DNA of 51,151 nt, taken from positions 1 to 51,151 of the forward strand of contig DATENM010000080.1 of the NCBI GenBank assembly GCA_035275065.1. The letters are read 5' to 3'. Shown here piece by piece: positions 41,914 through 51,151 of the stretch. The translations under genes were made by a program, and so were the position numbers. This DNA is from Blastocatellia bacterium (GTDB taxonomy: Bacteria > Acidobacteriota > Blastocatellia > UBA7656). How positions within the stretch are numbered: position 1 is the first letter of the stretch; every line of letters starts with the position of its first letter. The notes below the pieces were generated by a model, which was not told where the DNA came from, searched no databases, and saw only the letters and a list, made by a program, of their open reading frames with translations.

Positions 41914-42339
41914 TTAGTAAATGATATTACACTGTGAAGTCCGGTCAATGCAGATGTCGCCGCAAAGCTTCTGCCCCGGCGCGCAGCCGCCGACCAACGT
42001 TTGGGTGGTCAGGCGGATGTCCACCTTGGTCACGCAGCCCAGCTCGTGGGCGTATCTTTCGAGCGTGGCGCGGGCGTCCGCGCTGGACACGCGACCCTCC
42101 AGCGTCAAGACGCGGTCTCTGATATTGACGTTGATGTGCCTGCGCTGTTCGTCGAACTGGCGGTCTGCCCTGACTCGTCTCTTAAAGTCTCTGGTCAGGC
42201 GGCGGTCGCTTACCTTGGCGCAGTCCTGCGGCCCGGGCGTCTGCGACTTTGAGGTGCAGGACGCGAACAGGCCGGCAGCAAATAACAGCGCCAGCGAAAG
42301 CCCCAGGACCGTTCTTTCAGCATTAGATCGATTCAGCAT
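41914..42339 (-). CDS. BON-domain lipoprotein with Cys-rich tail
   Basis: A 141-aa protein. ATG 42339 has AGGAG 7 nt upstream; an earlier in-frame start at 42369 is less likely. The signal sequence TVLGLSLALLFAAGLFASC ends at a lipobox Cys28. The BON domain is INVNIRDRVLTLEGRVSSAD followed by ARATLERYAHELGCVTKVDI, the phospholipid-associated fold of OsmY-type proteins. The C-terminus has four close cysteines (GGCAPGQKLCGDICIDRTSQ, then C), which may form disulfides in the periplasm. The start lies 13 nt after the kinase stop, so both are likely in one operon. Possibly an envelope-stress component. Confidence 0.82.
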   Translation of the reverse strand: MLNRSNAERTVLGLSLALLFAAGLFASCTSKSQTPGPQDCAKVSDRRLTRDFKRRVRADRQFDEQRRHINVNIRDRVLTLEGRVSSADARATLERYAHELGCVTKVDIRLTTQTLVGGCAPGQKLCGDICIDRTSQCNIIY

Positions 42340-42352
42340 TCCTGTTCTCCTC

Positions 42353-45262
42353 TCACTGGAAGTTGGCAATCATCGCCAGCAAACTGCGCCTGGACTGCTT
42401 GCCGAAGTAGATCGTCCGCCCGTCAGGCGACCATGACAGGCTGGAAAAGTAGAGATTCGGGTCGCCATTGGCAGACAGCTTTTTCGCCGGGCCGCCGGCA
42501 GCGGGCATCACCCACAGGTTGTCTTTGTCTTCGCGGCGGGCCGCAAACGCGACACTCTTTTTATCCGCTGACAGGCGAATGTTGTACGGGTAGACGGACT
42601 CTAACTCGCTAACCGGGCGCGGCTGGCCGCTCTCTGTCGAGACGCTCACCAGGCTGACCGCTTTTGGCGAGCCGCTGCCGCTCTTGCCTTTGAGCGTCAC
42701 CAGGAGCAGTTCTTTGTCGGTCGCCGACCAGCCGAGCAGGCGCAGGTAGGTGTTCGATTGGAAGACCATCCGGGTGTTTCTGGTGTCGAGGTCAATGACC
42801 CAGACGCCATAGACCGCCTGACCATCAGCCGAGATGCCGTCTGGCCTGGTCGAATAAGCCACCCGCTTGCCATCCGCCGACCAGAGCGGGCAACCGATAA
42901 ACAGGTTCGCGTCGGTGTTGGCGGTAAGCGCCTGGTCGCTCGCGCCATCGGCGGAAACCAGCCAGAGGTTGCGCTGCCCGCTGCGGGCCGAACAGTAAAC
43001 GATCTGCCGGCTGTCGGGCGACCAGCGGAAGTTGCTCTCCTGAACGCGGTTGTATGGCAGCAAGGTGAACTCGACCGACGGCAGCCCGTCAGCCGTCAGT
43101 TGTTTTTCGACGCCGCCAGTCGCGCCCACCGTCCAGAGGTTATAAGTCGGGCCGGTGGCGCGCATGAAAGCGAGCTGTTTGCCGTCGGGCGACCACGTCG
43201 GCAGGAAACCGGGCGCGGCAAGCTGGGATGGCCGCGCCCGCGCGTCTGTGGGTTTGGTGAGGATCGCGCCGTCGAAGAGCTTATCGCCCTGACTCAAATT
43301 CCTCACCGATTGGTAGGCGAGCTGCTTGCCATCGGGCGAGACATCGGGCCATAGCTCACAGCCGATGTCGGCGGCGAAGGCGGTTTCTTCGGCGCGCTCG
43401 ATGCTGGCCGCCCAGACGTCCGACTCCTCTTTGGAGGAGCCGTAGAGGACCCGTGTGCCATCGGCGGATACATCGAGCACGAAGCTGTCCGTGTCAGTAA
43501 ATGTAATCTGCGACACTTTGCCGCTGTCGAGGTAAGCGGCGAATATCTGAAAAATGCCGTCTACCCTGGCGCTGTAGAGGACGCGGCGGCCATCGGGGTG
43601 CCAGACGGTGCCGCGGTGCTCGACCCGGTCGTGAGTCAGTTGCAGGGCAGGGCCGCCGCGCACAGGCATCGCCCAGACGCTCGTCTGACCCTCGACGTCG
43701 GCGCTGATGTAAGCGAGGCGCTGTTCGTCCGGCGAGATACTGATGTTGTAGACGCTGGACTTCAGGGCGTTGAAATCAGTCACCGGCCTGACCTCTGCCG
43801 AGCCCGTGTCGAGTGCGAAGAGGTTCTGGTTCGACTCGAAATAAAGCGTGCCGGTCTTTGACCAGAAGATCAGCCTGGCGTCGCCCTGGCCGCTGGCCAG
43901 CGTTCTGATCAGCGTTTCCGTGCCGCCGAGCGCTGGGATGCGCCAGATGCCATTTCGCGCGCCGCGGGCGGAGAAGAAAGCGATCTCGTCGCCCGAAGGC
44001 GACCAGACCGGGTTGGTGTTGAACTCGTCATGAGTGATCTGCACGGTGTTTCCGGTCGCCGTCTTCTTCAGCCAAAGGTTGCACTTGCCCTCTCTGCTGG
44101 AGGCGAAGGCGATCTCTCGGCCATCGGGGGAGAACGCGCCTGTGCTCTCAGGTTCGCCGGGGGCGCTCTGCCAGGTGAAGACTTCGATGGTTTTCAGCGC
44201 CGCGGCTGGACTTTTGCGACCGGCGACAAACCACCAGATGACGGCGGCGGCTAGCAGCAGCAGCGGCACGATGATCAGCGCATGGCGCAGAGAGAAGCGC
44301 CGCCGCGCCACGGTCAGGCTGGTCGTCGGTGGTATGTGTGCGCCGGTGAGCGGCGCGACCACTTCGGCAGTTGTGTGGCCCGCGCGGGCGCTTGACTCGA
44401 TCTCCTGCTGCAAGCTCTGGAGGTCAATGAGCAAGTCCTGAGTGGTTTGATAGCGCCGCTCGCGATCCTTGCGCAGCGTCTTGGCGACGATGCGCTGCAA
44501 TTCGGCGGGCGCTTCGGGCAGATGCGCGGCCAGCGGCGGCGGCTCCGTGGTCAGCACAGCGGCGATCACATCGCTCGGCGTAGCGCCGCCGAACGGCGCG
44601 CGCTGGGTGAGCATTTCGTAGAGCACGGCTCCCAGGCTGAAGATGTCCGTGCGCGCGTCCAAGGCCATGCCGCGCGCCTGCTCCGGCGACATGTAATGCA
44701 GCGTGCCGAGGACGATGCCGGACGCGGTCGCCCCGATGTCAAGCGTCGGCGCGGTGGTGTCGAGCCCGGCACCGGGCGCGGCGATCAGCTTGGCCAGCCC
44801 GAAGTCGAGGACTTTCACCAGCCCGTCACGCCGCACCATGATGTTTTCGGGCTTGATATCGCGGTGGATGATGCCCGCCTGGTGCGCGGCGACCAGGGCG
44901 GCAGCGGCTTGCGCGGCGATGCGCAGGGCTTCGGTGACTTCGAGCCTGCTGTCGCGCAAGAGCTGGCGCAAGGTCTGGCCTTCGATGTATTCGGTGACAA
45001 TGTAATGCGTGCCGCTTTCGTGCTGGCCGAACTCATAAACGGTCAAGATGTTCGGATGGTTAAGGGCGCTGGCGGCGCGGGCCTCTTTGGCCAGGCGGCG
45101 CAACGGCTCTTCGCGTTGGTTGACCTCGTCGGCGAGCAGCTTGATGGCGACCTTGCGCCCGAGCCGTTCGTCGTGCGCCAGGTAAACCTCACCCATGCCG
45201 CCCGCGCCGAGCCGCGAGAGGATTTCGTAACTTCCAAGCCTTGTACCGGCAGCCCTCGTCAT
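42353..45262 (-). CDS. Transmembrane Ser/Thr protein kinase with WD40-like beta-propeller sensor
   Basis: About 969 aa from MTRAAGTRLGSYEILSRLGA, a typical acidobacterial kinase opening; an in-frame ATG at 45319 would add 19 residues. The kinase domain is complete: glycine loop GAGGMGEVY, Lys41 in VAIKLL, HRDIKPEN with Asp135, DFG Asp153, and YMSPEQARG. A membrane segment at about 328-348 (ALIIVPLLLLAAAVIWWFVA) separates it from an extracytoplasmic TolB/PD40-type propeller with repeated 'SPDGKQLAF/YQS' and 'WSPDGR-x-I' blades. It probably transmits an envelope signal by phosphorylation. The BON lipoprotein downstream may be a partner. Confidence 0.92.
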   Translation of the reverse strand: MTRAAGTRLGSYEILSRLGAGGMGEVYLAHDERLGRKVAIKLLADEVNQREEPLRRLAKEARAASALNHPNILTVYEFGQHESGTHYIVTEYIEGQTLRQLLRDSRLEVTEALRIAAQAAAALVAAHQAGIIHRDIKPENIMVRRDGLVKVLDFGLAKLIAAPGAGLDTTAPTLDIGATASGIVLGTLHYMSPEQARGMALDARTDIFSLGAVLYEMLTQRAPFGGATPSDVIAAVLTTEPPPLAAHLPEAPAELQRIVAKTLRKDRERRYQTTQDLLIDLQSLQQEIESSARAGHTTAEVVAPLTGAHIPPTTSLTVARRRFSLRHALIIVPLLLLAAAVIWWFVAGRKSPAAALKTIEVFTWQSAPGEPESTGAFSPDGREIAFASSREGKCNLWLKKTATGNTVQITHDEFNTNPVWSPSGDEIAFFSARGARNGIWRIPALGGTETLIRTLASGQGDARLIFWSKTGTLYFESNQNLFALDTGSAEVRPVTDFNALKSSVYNISISPDEQRLAYISADVEGQTSVWAMPVRGGPALQLTHDRVEHRGTVWHPDGRRVLYSARVDGIFQIFAAYLDSGKVSQITFTDTDSFVLDVSADGTRVLYGSSKEESDVWAASIERAEETAFAADIGCELWPDVSPDGKQLAYQSVRNLSQGDKLFDGAILTKPTDARARPSQLAAPGFLPTWSPDGKQLAFMRATGPTYNLWTVGATGGVEKQLTADGLPSVEFTLLPYNRVQESNFRWSPDSRQIVYCSARSGQRNLWLVSADGASDQALTANTDANLFIGCPLWSADGKRVAYSTRPDGISADGQAVYGVWVIDLDTRNTRMVFQSNTYLRLLGWSATDKELLLVTLKGKSGSGSPKAVSLVSVSTESGQPRPVSELESVYPYNIRLSADKKSVAFAARREDKDNLWVMPAAGGPAKKLSANGDPNLYFSSLSWSPDGRTIYFGKQSRRSLLAMIANFQ

Positions 45263-45319
45263 ATTCAGCGTGCAGAAGGTGTTGGCGCTGTCTTGTGCCT
45301 CGCAACCGGAAACTTGCAT

Positions 45320-45802
45320 TGCGAGTGGTAACCGAGGTGCGTTAAGAACTGAAGAGATTAAAAATGCAATCGGCGATGGCCCGTCGCCGCGCCTACCTTT
45401 GCGTTACCCTTGCCCTGTCATCGCCGGACCCTGCGTGCCGCGCCGTTGAAGATAGGTCGTCTGCTTCGCGGGCTCATCATAATACGACTTTCAGGCGGGC
45501 GCAAATTTTTCTTTCTCCGCCGCCGACGCCAAGCCGACGGATGAAAGAAGCGGGCCGCAAAATGATCGGGCGCGGCGGGAAGATTTTTCGAATTTTTTGT
45601 AACCGGCGAATGTCGCCCGCGGTATTCACCGTCAGGCGGGCGCGCTCGTGACCGTGCTTCCACTGGCGCGGACGCGAGCACGCTCGGCCAGATTCTCCAA
45701 AAAGATGAATTATGGAGGCCCAGTGTTGACTTAGCGCCTGCCTTCAGTTCTTATAATTCATCAACCATCGCTCATAATTCATCATTTTTAACGGAGGGCA
45801 AA
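45320..45802. other. Intergenic region of 483 nt between divergent kinase and M14 peptidase genes
   Basis: No ORF here looks like a protein. The region contains TTGACT (45726-45731) and TATAAT (45752-45757), 20 nt apart, a long spacing for a sigma-70 promoter. There is also a direct repeat ATAATTCATCA (45753-45763) and ATAATTCATCA (45774-45784). GGAGGG lies 5 nt before the M14 start. Nothing else is assigned. Confidence 0.45.
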
Positions 45803-48800
45803 ATGAACCGAGGACGCTTGTTTGCACCCAGGCCGGAGGTTGCGGTGGCGCTCGCCTGCGCTTTGCTGTTCGGCGTTGCTGCCGCCAGAGGTTTGGCGGC
45901 CCAGAAGAAAGAAAAGGCCAGGGCGGGTTCCGCCTCGCGCGTGAACGAAGAATACACGGCGAAAATAAAAGAGTTCACGACGGAAAAATACTTCCTGACG
46001 GAGCTTGTTGACCACCTGCCGGCGTCAGACAAAGTGCCTTCGCCCGACAAGGTTCTCGGCTACGTCGTAGGCACGCCCAACAAGCTCACCTACACGAAGG
46101 ATATGTATCGCTACTACCGCGAGCTTGAAAAAGCCACGCCCCGCGTGCGCACTTTCACCGCCTCGGAGCGGAGCGAGGCGGGCAAGGAGCAGATGCTCGT
46201 GGTCGTGAGCGACGAATCGAACCTCGCCCGCCTGGACCGCTACAAAGAGGTCACGGCGAAGCTGGCCGACCCGCGCCGCATCAATGACGCGGAAGCGCAA
46301 GCCTTGATCGCGGAGGGCAAGGTGTTTTACTGGGCGTCAGGCTCGATACATTCGCCCGAAACCGGGTCGTGTGAAATGCTGATGGAGCTGGCCTACCGGT
46401 TGGCGGTCGAGGACTCGCCTTTCATCGAAGCCATTCGCAAAAACGTCATAGTGATGATTACGCCCGCGCTCGAAGTGGATGGCCGGGACAACGCGGTTGA
46501 TCAATACAACTACCGCAAGGCTAACCCGAACAAGCAAGCGCCGCCGCTGCTTTACTGGGGCAAGTACGTCGCGCACGACAACAACCGCGACGGGCTGGGG
46601 ATGGCCCTGGCGCTGACGCGCAATCAGATGAAGACGTTTCTCGAATACCACCCGACCATACTGCACGACCTGCACGAGTCGGTCCCGTTCCTCTACACCT
46701 CGACCGGCACGGGGCCGTATAACGCGTGGCTCGACCCGCTCGTCATTGACGAGTGGCACGTGCTGGCTTATCACGAGATCGAAGAGATGACCAAGCGCGG
46801 GGTGCCGGGGGTGTGGACGCACGGGTTCTATGATGGCTGGGCACCGAACTACATGTTTTACGTCGCGAACGGCCACAACGCCATCGGGCGATTCTATGAA
46901 ACGTACGGCGGGACGGGCGCGGATACGTCCACCCGCAACGTCGGGGCGCAATCGCAGCGCGACTGGTTCCGCCCGAACCCGCCGCTGCCGTGGGTGAAGT
47001 GGTCCATACGAAACAACATCAACATGCAGCAGTCCGCGATACTGTTCGCGATCAACTACGTCGCCAGTCAAAAAAACCGCTTCCTGAATAACTTCTACAT
47101 CAAGAGCAAACGTTCAATCGCGAAGGCCGCGAATGAAGGCCCGGCGGCTTACGTCATACCGGGCGACACGCCGCGCCCCGTCGAAGCGGCGGACATGGTG
47201 AACCTGCTTCGGTTGATGGGGGTCGAGGTCCAAACGGCGACTAAAGAATTCTCCGTCGGCTCGCAGAAGTACCCGGCAGGCTCGTACATCGTCCGCATGG
47301 ATCAGCCTTACTCGCGCATGGCTGATATGCTGATGGACACGCAGTATTACAACGTGAACGACCCCCGCCCGTACGACGACACGGGCTGGACTCTGGGCGC
47401 GCTCCGAAACGTGAAGACTGTTCGCGTGACCGACAAGGGCGTGCTCGAAGCGGGGATGGTGCTGCTTACGAGCGACGCGAAAGTGACGGGCCGCGTCACG
47501 GGATCGGCTCCCGCAGCCGCATTCATCATCAATCACAACACGGACAACACGCTCGCGACGCTTCGCTTCAAGCTCAAAGACATCAAAGTGCTCGCCGCCG
47601 AAGACCCGTTCAAAGTCGGCGATCAACCCTTCAACGCAGGCTCGTTCATCATCAAAACCGAAGGCGTCTCTGCCGACGCGCGGCAGAAACTCGAATCGGC
47701 GGTCGCGGAGCTTGGGCTGACGGCGGTCGCGGTTGACAAGCTGCCCGAAGTGAAGACGCATGAAACGGCGGTCCCGCGCATAGCCATAGTTCACACGTGG
47801 ACCAACACCCAAAACGAAGGCTGGTTCCGCATCGAGTTTGACCGCTTGCAGATTCCTTACTCGTATATTTCGGACCACACCATACGAGACACGACTGACC
47901 TGAAGTCGCGTTACGACGTGATCATCTTCCCGCCCGTGGGCGGCACGGCTCAAACGATAGTCAACGGCACGCCTAAGCGCGGCGACCCCATCCCGTGGCA
48001 GCAATCCGACATAACGCCGAACTTCGGATTGACGCCGGATCAAACGGCTGACATACGCGGCGGGATGGAGCTGCGCGGCGTGATGAACTTGCAAAAGTTC
48101 ATCGAAGACGGCGGGCTGTTCATCACCATCACGAATATTTCGCAGATACCGATTGATTACGGCATCACTACGGGCGTGACGATTGAGCAGTCCAGGCAAC
48201 TGCAAGCGCGCGGCTCTATTTACAACGCGACCTTTGCCGACCGCAAAAGCCCCATCGCTTATGGCTACGGCGACTCATTGGCCGTCTACTTCAACCAAGC
48301 GCCGTTGTTTAACGTGAGCGCGATACCGGGCTTCGGCGGAGGCGGAGGAGGCGGTTTCGGTGGTGGAGGCGGGGCCGCGCCGGGCCAGCGCCCGTCCGGT
48401 CGCGGCACTTTGAGCGACCCTGACATCGTTCAATCAATGCCGCAGGCGGGCCAGCGCCCGCAACAGCAAACGAGGCCCGGCGAAGAGGGAATCCCCGAAG
48501 AGGTTCGCCAGTTCGCCGGAGCGATGATCCCGCCGCTTAACATGAGGCCGCGCGTTGTCTTGCGGTTCAATTCGAGCGAAAAAGATTTGCTCGTGAGCGG
48601 AATGCTCGCCGGCGGGTCGGAGCTTGCGGGCAAGCCCGCCGTAGTTGACATACCCGTAGGCCGTGGCCATGTCGTGATGTTTGCTACCAATCCGATGTGG
48701 CGGCATCAAACGCAGGGCAGCTTCTTTTTGCTGTTCAACGCGGCGTTGAATTACAACAACCTCGGCGCGGGTCGCCCCGAACAGCCCGCCCGCCCGCAAC

Positions 48801-48823
48801 AAGCCGCTACGGGCGAAAATTAG
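45803..48823 (+). CDS. Secreted M14-family zinc carboxypeptidase-like protein
   Basis: A 1006-aa exported protein with signal peptide (VALACALLFGVAAARGLAAQ). The M14 zinc site is WASGSIHSPETGSCEM (His183, Glu186) with the third ligand in ILHDLHESVP (His288 or His291). NYRKANPNKQAPPLL and HDNNRDGLGMALA match the 'N-R-D' substrate loop of large acidobacterial M14 proteins. The second half (about 440-850) is beta-rich, with FSVGSQKYPAGSYIVRMDQP and FNAGSFIIKTEG. A Gly-rich linker (GFGGGGGGGFGGGG) and Gln/Pro-rich spacer follow, ending in a C-terminal domain with GRGHVVMFATNPMWRHQTQG. It uses many more ATA codons than its neighbours. Confidence 0.88.
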   Translation: MNRGRLFAPRPEVAVALACALLFGVAAARGLAAQKKEKARAGSASRVNEEYTAKIKEFTTEKYFLTELVDHLPASDKVPSPDKVLGYVVGTPNKLTYTKDMYRYYRELEKATPRVRTFTASERSEAGKEQMLVVVSDESNLARLDRYKEVTAKLADPRRINDAEAQALIAEGKVFYWASGSIHSPETGSCEMLMELAYRLAVEDSPFIEAIRKNVIVMITPALEVDGRDNAVDQYNYRKANPNKQAPPLLYWGKYVAHDNNRDGLGMALALTRNQMKTFLEYHPTILHDLHESVPFLYTSTGTGPYNAWLDPLVIDEWHVLAYHEIEEMTKRGVPGVWTHGFYDGWAPNYMFYVANGHNAIGRFYETYGGTGADTSTRNVGAQSQRDWFRPNPPLPWVKWSIRNNINMQQSAILFAINYVASQKNRFLNNFYIKSKRSIAKAANEGPAAYVIPGDTPRPVEAADMVNLLRLMGVEVQTATKEFSVGSQKYPAGSYIVRMDQPYSRMADMLMDTQYYNVNDPRPYDDTGWTLGALRNVKTVRVTDKGVLEAGMVLLTSDAKVTGRVTGSAPAAAFIINHNTDNTLATLRFKLKDIKVLAAEDPFKVGDQPFNAGSFIIKTEGVSADARQKLESAVAELGLTAVAVDKLPEVKTHETAVPRIAIVHTWTNTQNEGWFRIEFDRLQIPYSYISDHTIRDTTDLKSRYDVIIFPPVGGTAQTIVNGTPKRGDPIPWQQSDITPNFGLTPDQTADIRGGMELRGVMNLQKFIEDGGLFITITNISQIPIDYGITTGVTIEQSRQLQARGSIYNATFADRKSPIAYGYGDSLAVYFNQAPLFNVSAIPGFGGGGGGGFGGGGGAAPGQRPSGRGTLSDPDIVQSMPQAGQRPQQQTRPGEEGIPEEVRQFAGAMIPPLNMRPRVVLRFNSSEKDLLVSGMLAGGSELAGKPAVVDIPVGRGHVVMFATNPMWRHQTQGSFFLLFNAALNYNNLGAGRPEQPARPQQAATGEN

Positions 48824-48850
48824 GAGTTAATCGCTTCGCGATAATGAACG

Positions 48851-48881
48851 AAAGGGCGAGGTCAATTCGGTCTCGCCCTTT
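48851..48881 (+). terminator. Hairpin terminator after the M14 gene
   Basis: AAAGGGCGAG (48851-48860) pairs perfectly with CTCGCCCTTT (48872-48881), with an 11-nt loop and a short T-run at the stem end. Confidence 0.75.
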
Positions 48882-49090
48882 GATATTGCAGTTGACTATT
48901 GGGCAGCCTATTTTCTGAAGTCGGGGCTGTAGGCTTGCTCTCAAACCGGCCCTAGTTGAAAGAATTAAATTCTCTTCTCGGTCAATACTTCTTTTGCTAA
49001 GATACGCCTGTATCTCTCACCTCACCTGAAATCTCTTGCCCCCCTCGAATAACTCGCCCGTTTGTATTAAGCCGCCGAGGAGTCAATCGA

Positions 49091-51151
49091 ATGCGCCGGG
49101 GATTCATACACTGCTTCGTCCTTTTATCTCTGCTGTGCGTGCTGTCGCGACCGGCCCGCGCACAGGCGGACCTCGTCATCTATAGCGATTCGCTCGGCGC
49201 TGGCTGGCAAGACTGGTCCTGGTGCGCGCGCGATTTCAACTCGACCGACTACGTTCATAGCGGCGCGAAGAGCGTCAAGGTTACTTACACCGCCGGGTGG
49301 CAGGGCTTTTACCTGCGCCACGCGAATTTAGACGACTCCGCCTATACCGATCTCGTCTTCTGGATCAACGGAGGCACGGCTAATAATCGTAACGTCACGG
49401 TCGCGGCGCAGGTCAACGACACGTCGCAACCGAGCGTGCCGCTCAACACGTACGTAGCGGGCGGGTCGGTCGCCGCCAACGCATGGCGCAAAGTCACCAT
49501 TCCGCTCTCGGCGCTTCACGCCGCGAACAATCCGAATTTCAACGGCTTCTGGCTTCAGGACGGGAGCGGCGGCGCGCAGGCGGCTTTCTACGTTGACGAC
49601 ATCAGTCTTACCGCAGCGCCTCCGCCCGCTCAAATCTCGGTGAACGTTGACGCGAATAATGTCAAACGCGCAGTTGACGCTCGACTGTTCGGCGTTGCGG
49701 GTGCCGTGTGGGACGCGGCGTTCAACACCCCCGCGACGATCTCGCTTTTGAGCGCGAACAACACGAAAGTGTCTCGATTTCCCGGCGGCTCGCTATCGAA
49801 TAGCTACCACTGGCAAATCAACATGACTGACGGCAACCCCTTTCAATGGGCGACCAACTTCGACGCTTTCGCAAACGTAGTCCGCGCCACGGGCGCGCAG
49901 GCGTTCGTCACGACGAACTATGGCAGCGGCACCGCTCAGGAAGCGGCTGACTGGGTGCGTTACTCGAACGTAACGAAACTCTATGGGTTCAAGTACTGGG
50001 AAGTCGGTAATGAAAATTATGGAAGCTGGGAGAACGACTCTCACGCACGGCCCCACGACCCTTACACTTACGCGTTCGCCGCGCGCGATTACATCAACGC
50101 GATGAAAGCCGTTGATCCGACGATCAAAGTCGGCGTCGTAGCCGTGCCGGGCGAGGACTCTTACGCCAACTACGCGGACCACACGGTCGTGAACCCGCGC
50201 ACGGGGCAGTCGCATAACGGTTGGACTCCGGTGATGCTTGCTACGCTCAAATCGTTAGGGGTCGCGCCCGATTTCATCGTTCATCACAAGTACGATCAAG
50301 GGCCGGGAGGGGAAGACGACGCGTGGCTCTTGCAGTCGGCGAGGAGCTGGGCGGCGGACGCCGCGAACCTGCGCCAGCAGTTGAACGATTACCTCGGCGC
50401 GCAGGCGGTCGGCGTGGAGCTTGTCTGCACGGAGAATAATTCCGTAAGCAGCCGGCCCGGCAAACAGACGACGAGCCTCGTCAACGGGCTGTTCTACGCG
50501 GAGAGCTTCGGGCAGATTCTTCAAACCGAATTCAACACGCTGATGTGGTGGATTCTGCGCAACGGTCAGGAGACGGGCAATAACAACAGCCCGTCGCTTT
50601 ACGGGTGGCGGTTGTACGGGGACTACGGAATGGTCTCCGGGCAAAGCAACCCTTACCCGACTTATTACATGAGCAAGCTCATCTCCCGCTTCGCCGGGGG
50701 CGGCGACTCGGTCGTGTCCGCTACGAGCAACTACAACCTCCTTTCCGCTTACGGCGTGAAGCGGAGCGACGGCGGCTTGACGCTGCTGTTGATCAATAAG
50801 AGCGCCACCACTTCTCTGAGCGCGAGCATCAATCTGGCAGGCTTCGCCCCGCAATCGAGCGCGACCGTTTATTCATACGGCGTCGCGCAGGACGAAGCCG
50901 CGCGCACCGGGGCAGGCTCGCCGGACGTGGCCGCGAGCAATTTCGCGGGCGCGGCGGCGAGCTTTGTTTACGCGGTAGCGCCTTACTCCGCCGCCGTGAT
51001 CTCACTGGCCCCTGCGGCCTGCCCTGCGGCCATCTCGCCCGCCGATCAATTCTTCCCGCTCGGCGGCGGCGACGGGCAGGTCAGCGTGATTGCGCCGTCG
51101 AGTTGCAATTGGACTGCCGTAAGCAACGACAGTTGGATAGTAATCACTTCG
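49091..51151 (+). CDS. Secreted GH51-like glycoside hydrolase (alpha-L-arabinofuranosidase-like) with BACON domain, 3' end outside window
   Basis: ATG at 49091 with AGGAG 8 nt upstream opens 687 codons without a stop. The signal peptide contains CFVLLSLLCVLSRPARAQ. Residues about 25-175 form a carbohydrate-binding jelly-roll (WQGFYLRHANLDDSAYTDLV, FYVDDISL). The catalytic clan GH-A barrel has KYWEVGNENYG, where Glu308 is the likely acid/base as in GH51 'WEIGNE', and VCTENN with Glu448 as candidate nucleophile. The SRFPGGSLSN segment also fits GH51. A BACON domain (CNWTAVSNDSWIVITS) starts near residue 640 and is cut by the window end. It likely cleaves arabinan or arabinoxylan outside the cell. 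Confidence 0.82.
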   Translation, partial: MRRGFIHCFVLLSLLCVLSRPARAQADLVIYSDSLGAGWQDWSWCARDFNSTDYVHSGAKSVKVTYTAGWQGFYLRHANLDDSAYTDLVFWINGGTANNRNVTVAAQVNDTSQPSVPLNTYVAGGSVAANAWRKVTIPLSALHAANNPNFNGFWLQDGSGGAQAAFYVDDISLTAAPPPAQISVNVDANNVKRAVDARLFGVAGAVWDAAFNTPATISLLSANNTKVSRFPGGSLSNSYHWQINMTDGNPFQWATNFDAFANVVRATGAQAFVTTNYGSGTAQEAADWVRYSNVTKLYGFKYWEVGNENYGSWENDSHARPHDPYTYAFAARDYINAMKAVDPTIKVGVVAVPGEDSYANYADHTVVNPRTGQSHNGWTPVMLATLKSLGVAPDFIVHHKYDQGPGGEDDAWLLQSARSWAADAANLRQQLNDYLGAQAVGVELVCTENNSVSSRPGKQTTSLVNGLFYAESFGQILQTEFNTLMWWILRNGQETGNNNSPSLYGWRLYGDYGMVSGQSNPYPTYYMSKLISRFAGGGDSVVSATSNYNLLSAYGVKRSDGGLTLLLINKSATTSLSASINLAGFAPQSSATVYSYGVAQDEAARTGAGSPDVAASNFAGAAASFVYAVAPYSAAVISLAPAACPAAISPADQFFPLGGGDGQVSVIAPSSCNWTAVSNDSWIVITS

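Noticed and set aside
45364..45681. Overlapping ORFs on both strands in the kinase/M14 gap
   Set aside because: Low-complexity, Arg-rich translations without ribosome sites or conserved motifs.

Overview
The window is GC-rich bacterial chromosome that most resembles an acidobacterium, probably of class Blastocatellia. This placement is inferred from gene content: a CarboxypepD_reg/TonB-receptor protein of Oar type, a Ser/Thr kinase fused to a WD40-like beta-propeller, a Kgd-type E2-E1 2-oxoglutarate enzyme, a PilZ-DUF4388 protein, BACON-domain secreted proteins, and many signal-peptide peptidases. Nearly all of it reads as ordinary chromosome. I see no prophage, integron, CRISPR array or intact insertion sequence.

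Layout. 1-2404 (-): C-terminally cut TonB-dependent receptor-like protein. 2705-5229 (+): GT9-like glycosyltransferase, then a PfkB-family sugar kinase. 5310-6086 (-): small periplasmic LolA-like protein. 6286-10029 (+): kgd. 10221-19285 (+): membrane-anchored AraC regulator, secreted zinc metalloprotease, S33 hydrolase, Tat-exported lactonase, MFS transporter and a secreted BACON/FG-GAP protein. 19359-19940 (-): MXAN_5187-like protein. 20029-23333 (+): selA and a bitopic membrane protein. 23676-29025 (+): pilT, recX, PilZ-DUF4388 and alaS, probably mostly co-transcribed. 29078-32427 (-): coiled-coil protein, YprB-like exonuclease, LRV-repeat protein and icd. 32648-38521 (+): accA, M28 peptidase, secreted protein, aldehyde dehydrogenase, and an AbiEii-like nucleotidyltransferase overlapping a 46-codon ORF. 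38567-40930 (-): large lipoprotein-like protein. 41558-41640 (+): tRNA-Ser(UGA) with its own promoter, preceded by a strong terminator. 41914-45262 (-): kinase/beta-propeller plus BON lipoprotein. 45803-end (+): M14 peptidase and a 3'-cut glycoside hydrolase.

The most unusual signal is a set of hairpins whose arms are built from tandem 7-nt (in one case about 8-nt) units. Three copies (2531-2646, 20176-20292, 32512-32628) share both the heptad RAGTCRG and a conserved loop. One of these lies in frame inside selA and adds about 39 codons. One is nested inside a second heptad palindrome. Four others (near 4142, 5228, 23332 and 30937) have the same architecture with different units, and three of those start at or across a stop codon. 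This looks like a dispersed repeat class rather than terminators alone.

Functionally, the window combines central metabolism (Kgd, Icd, AccA), translation (AlaS, SelA, tRNA-Ser), type IV pilus motility with probable c-di-GMP control (PilT, PilZ), and extracellular degradation of peptides and plant-type polysaccharide (metalloprotease, S33, M28, M14, glycoside hydrolase, TonB receptor).
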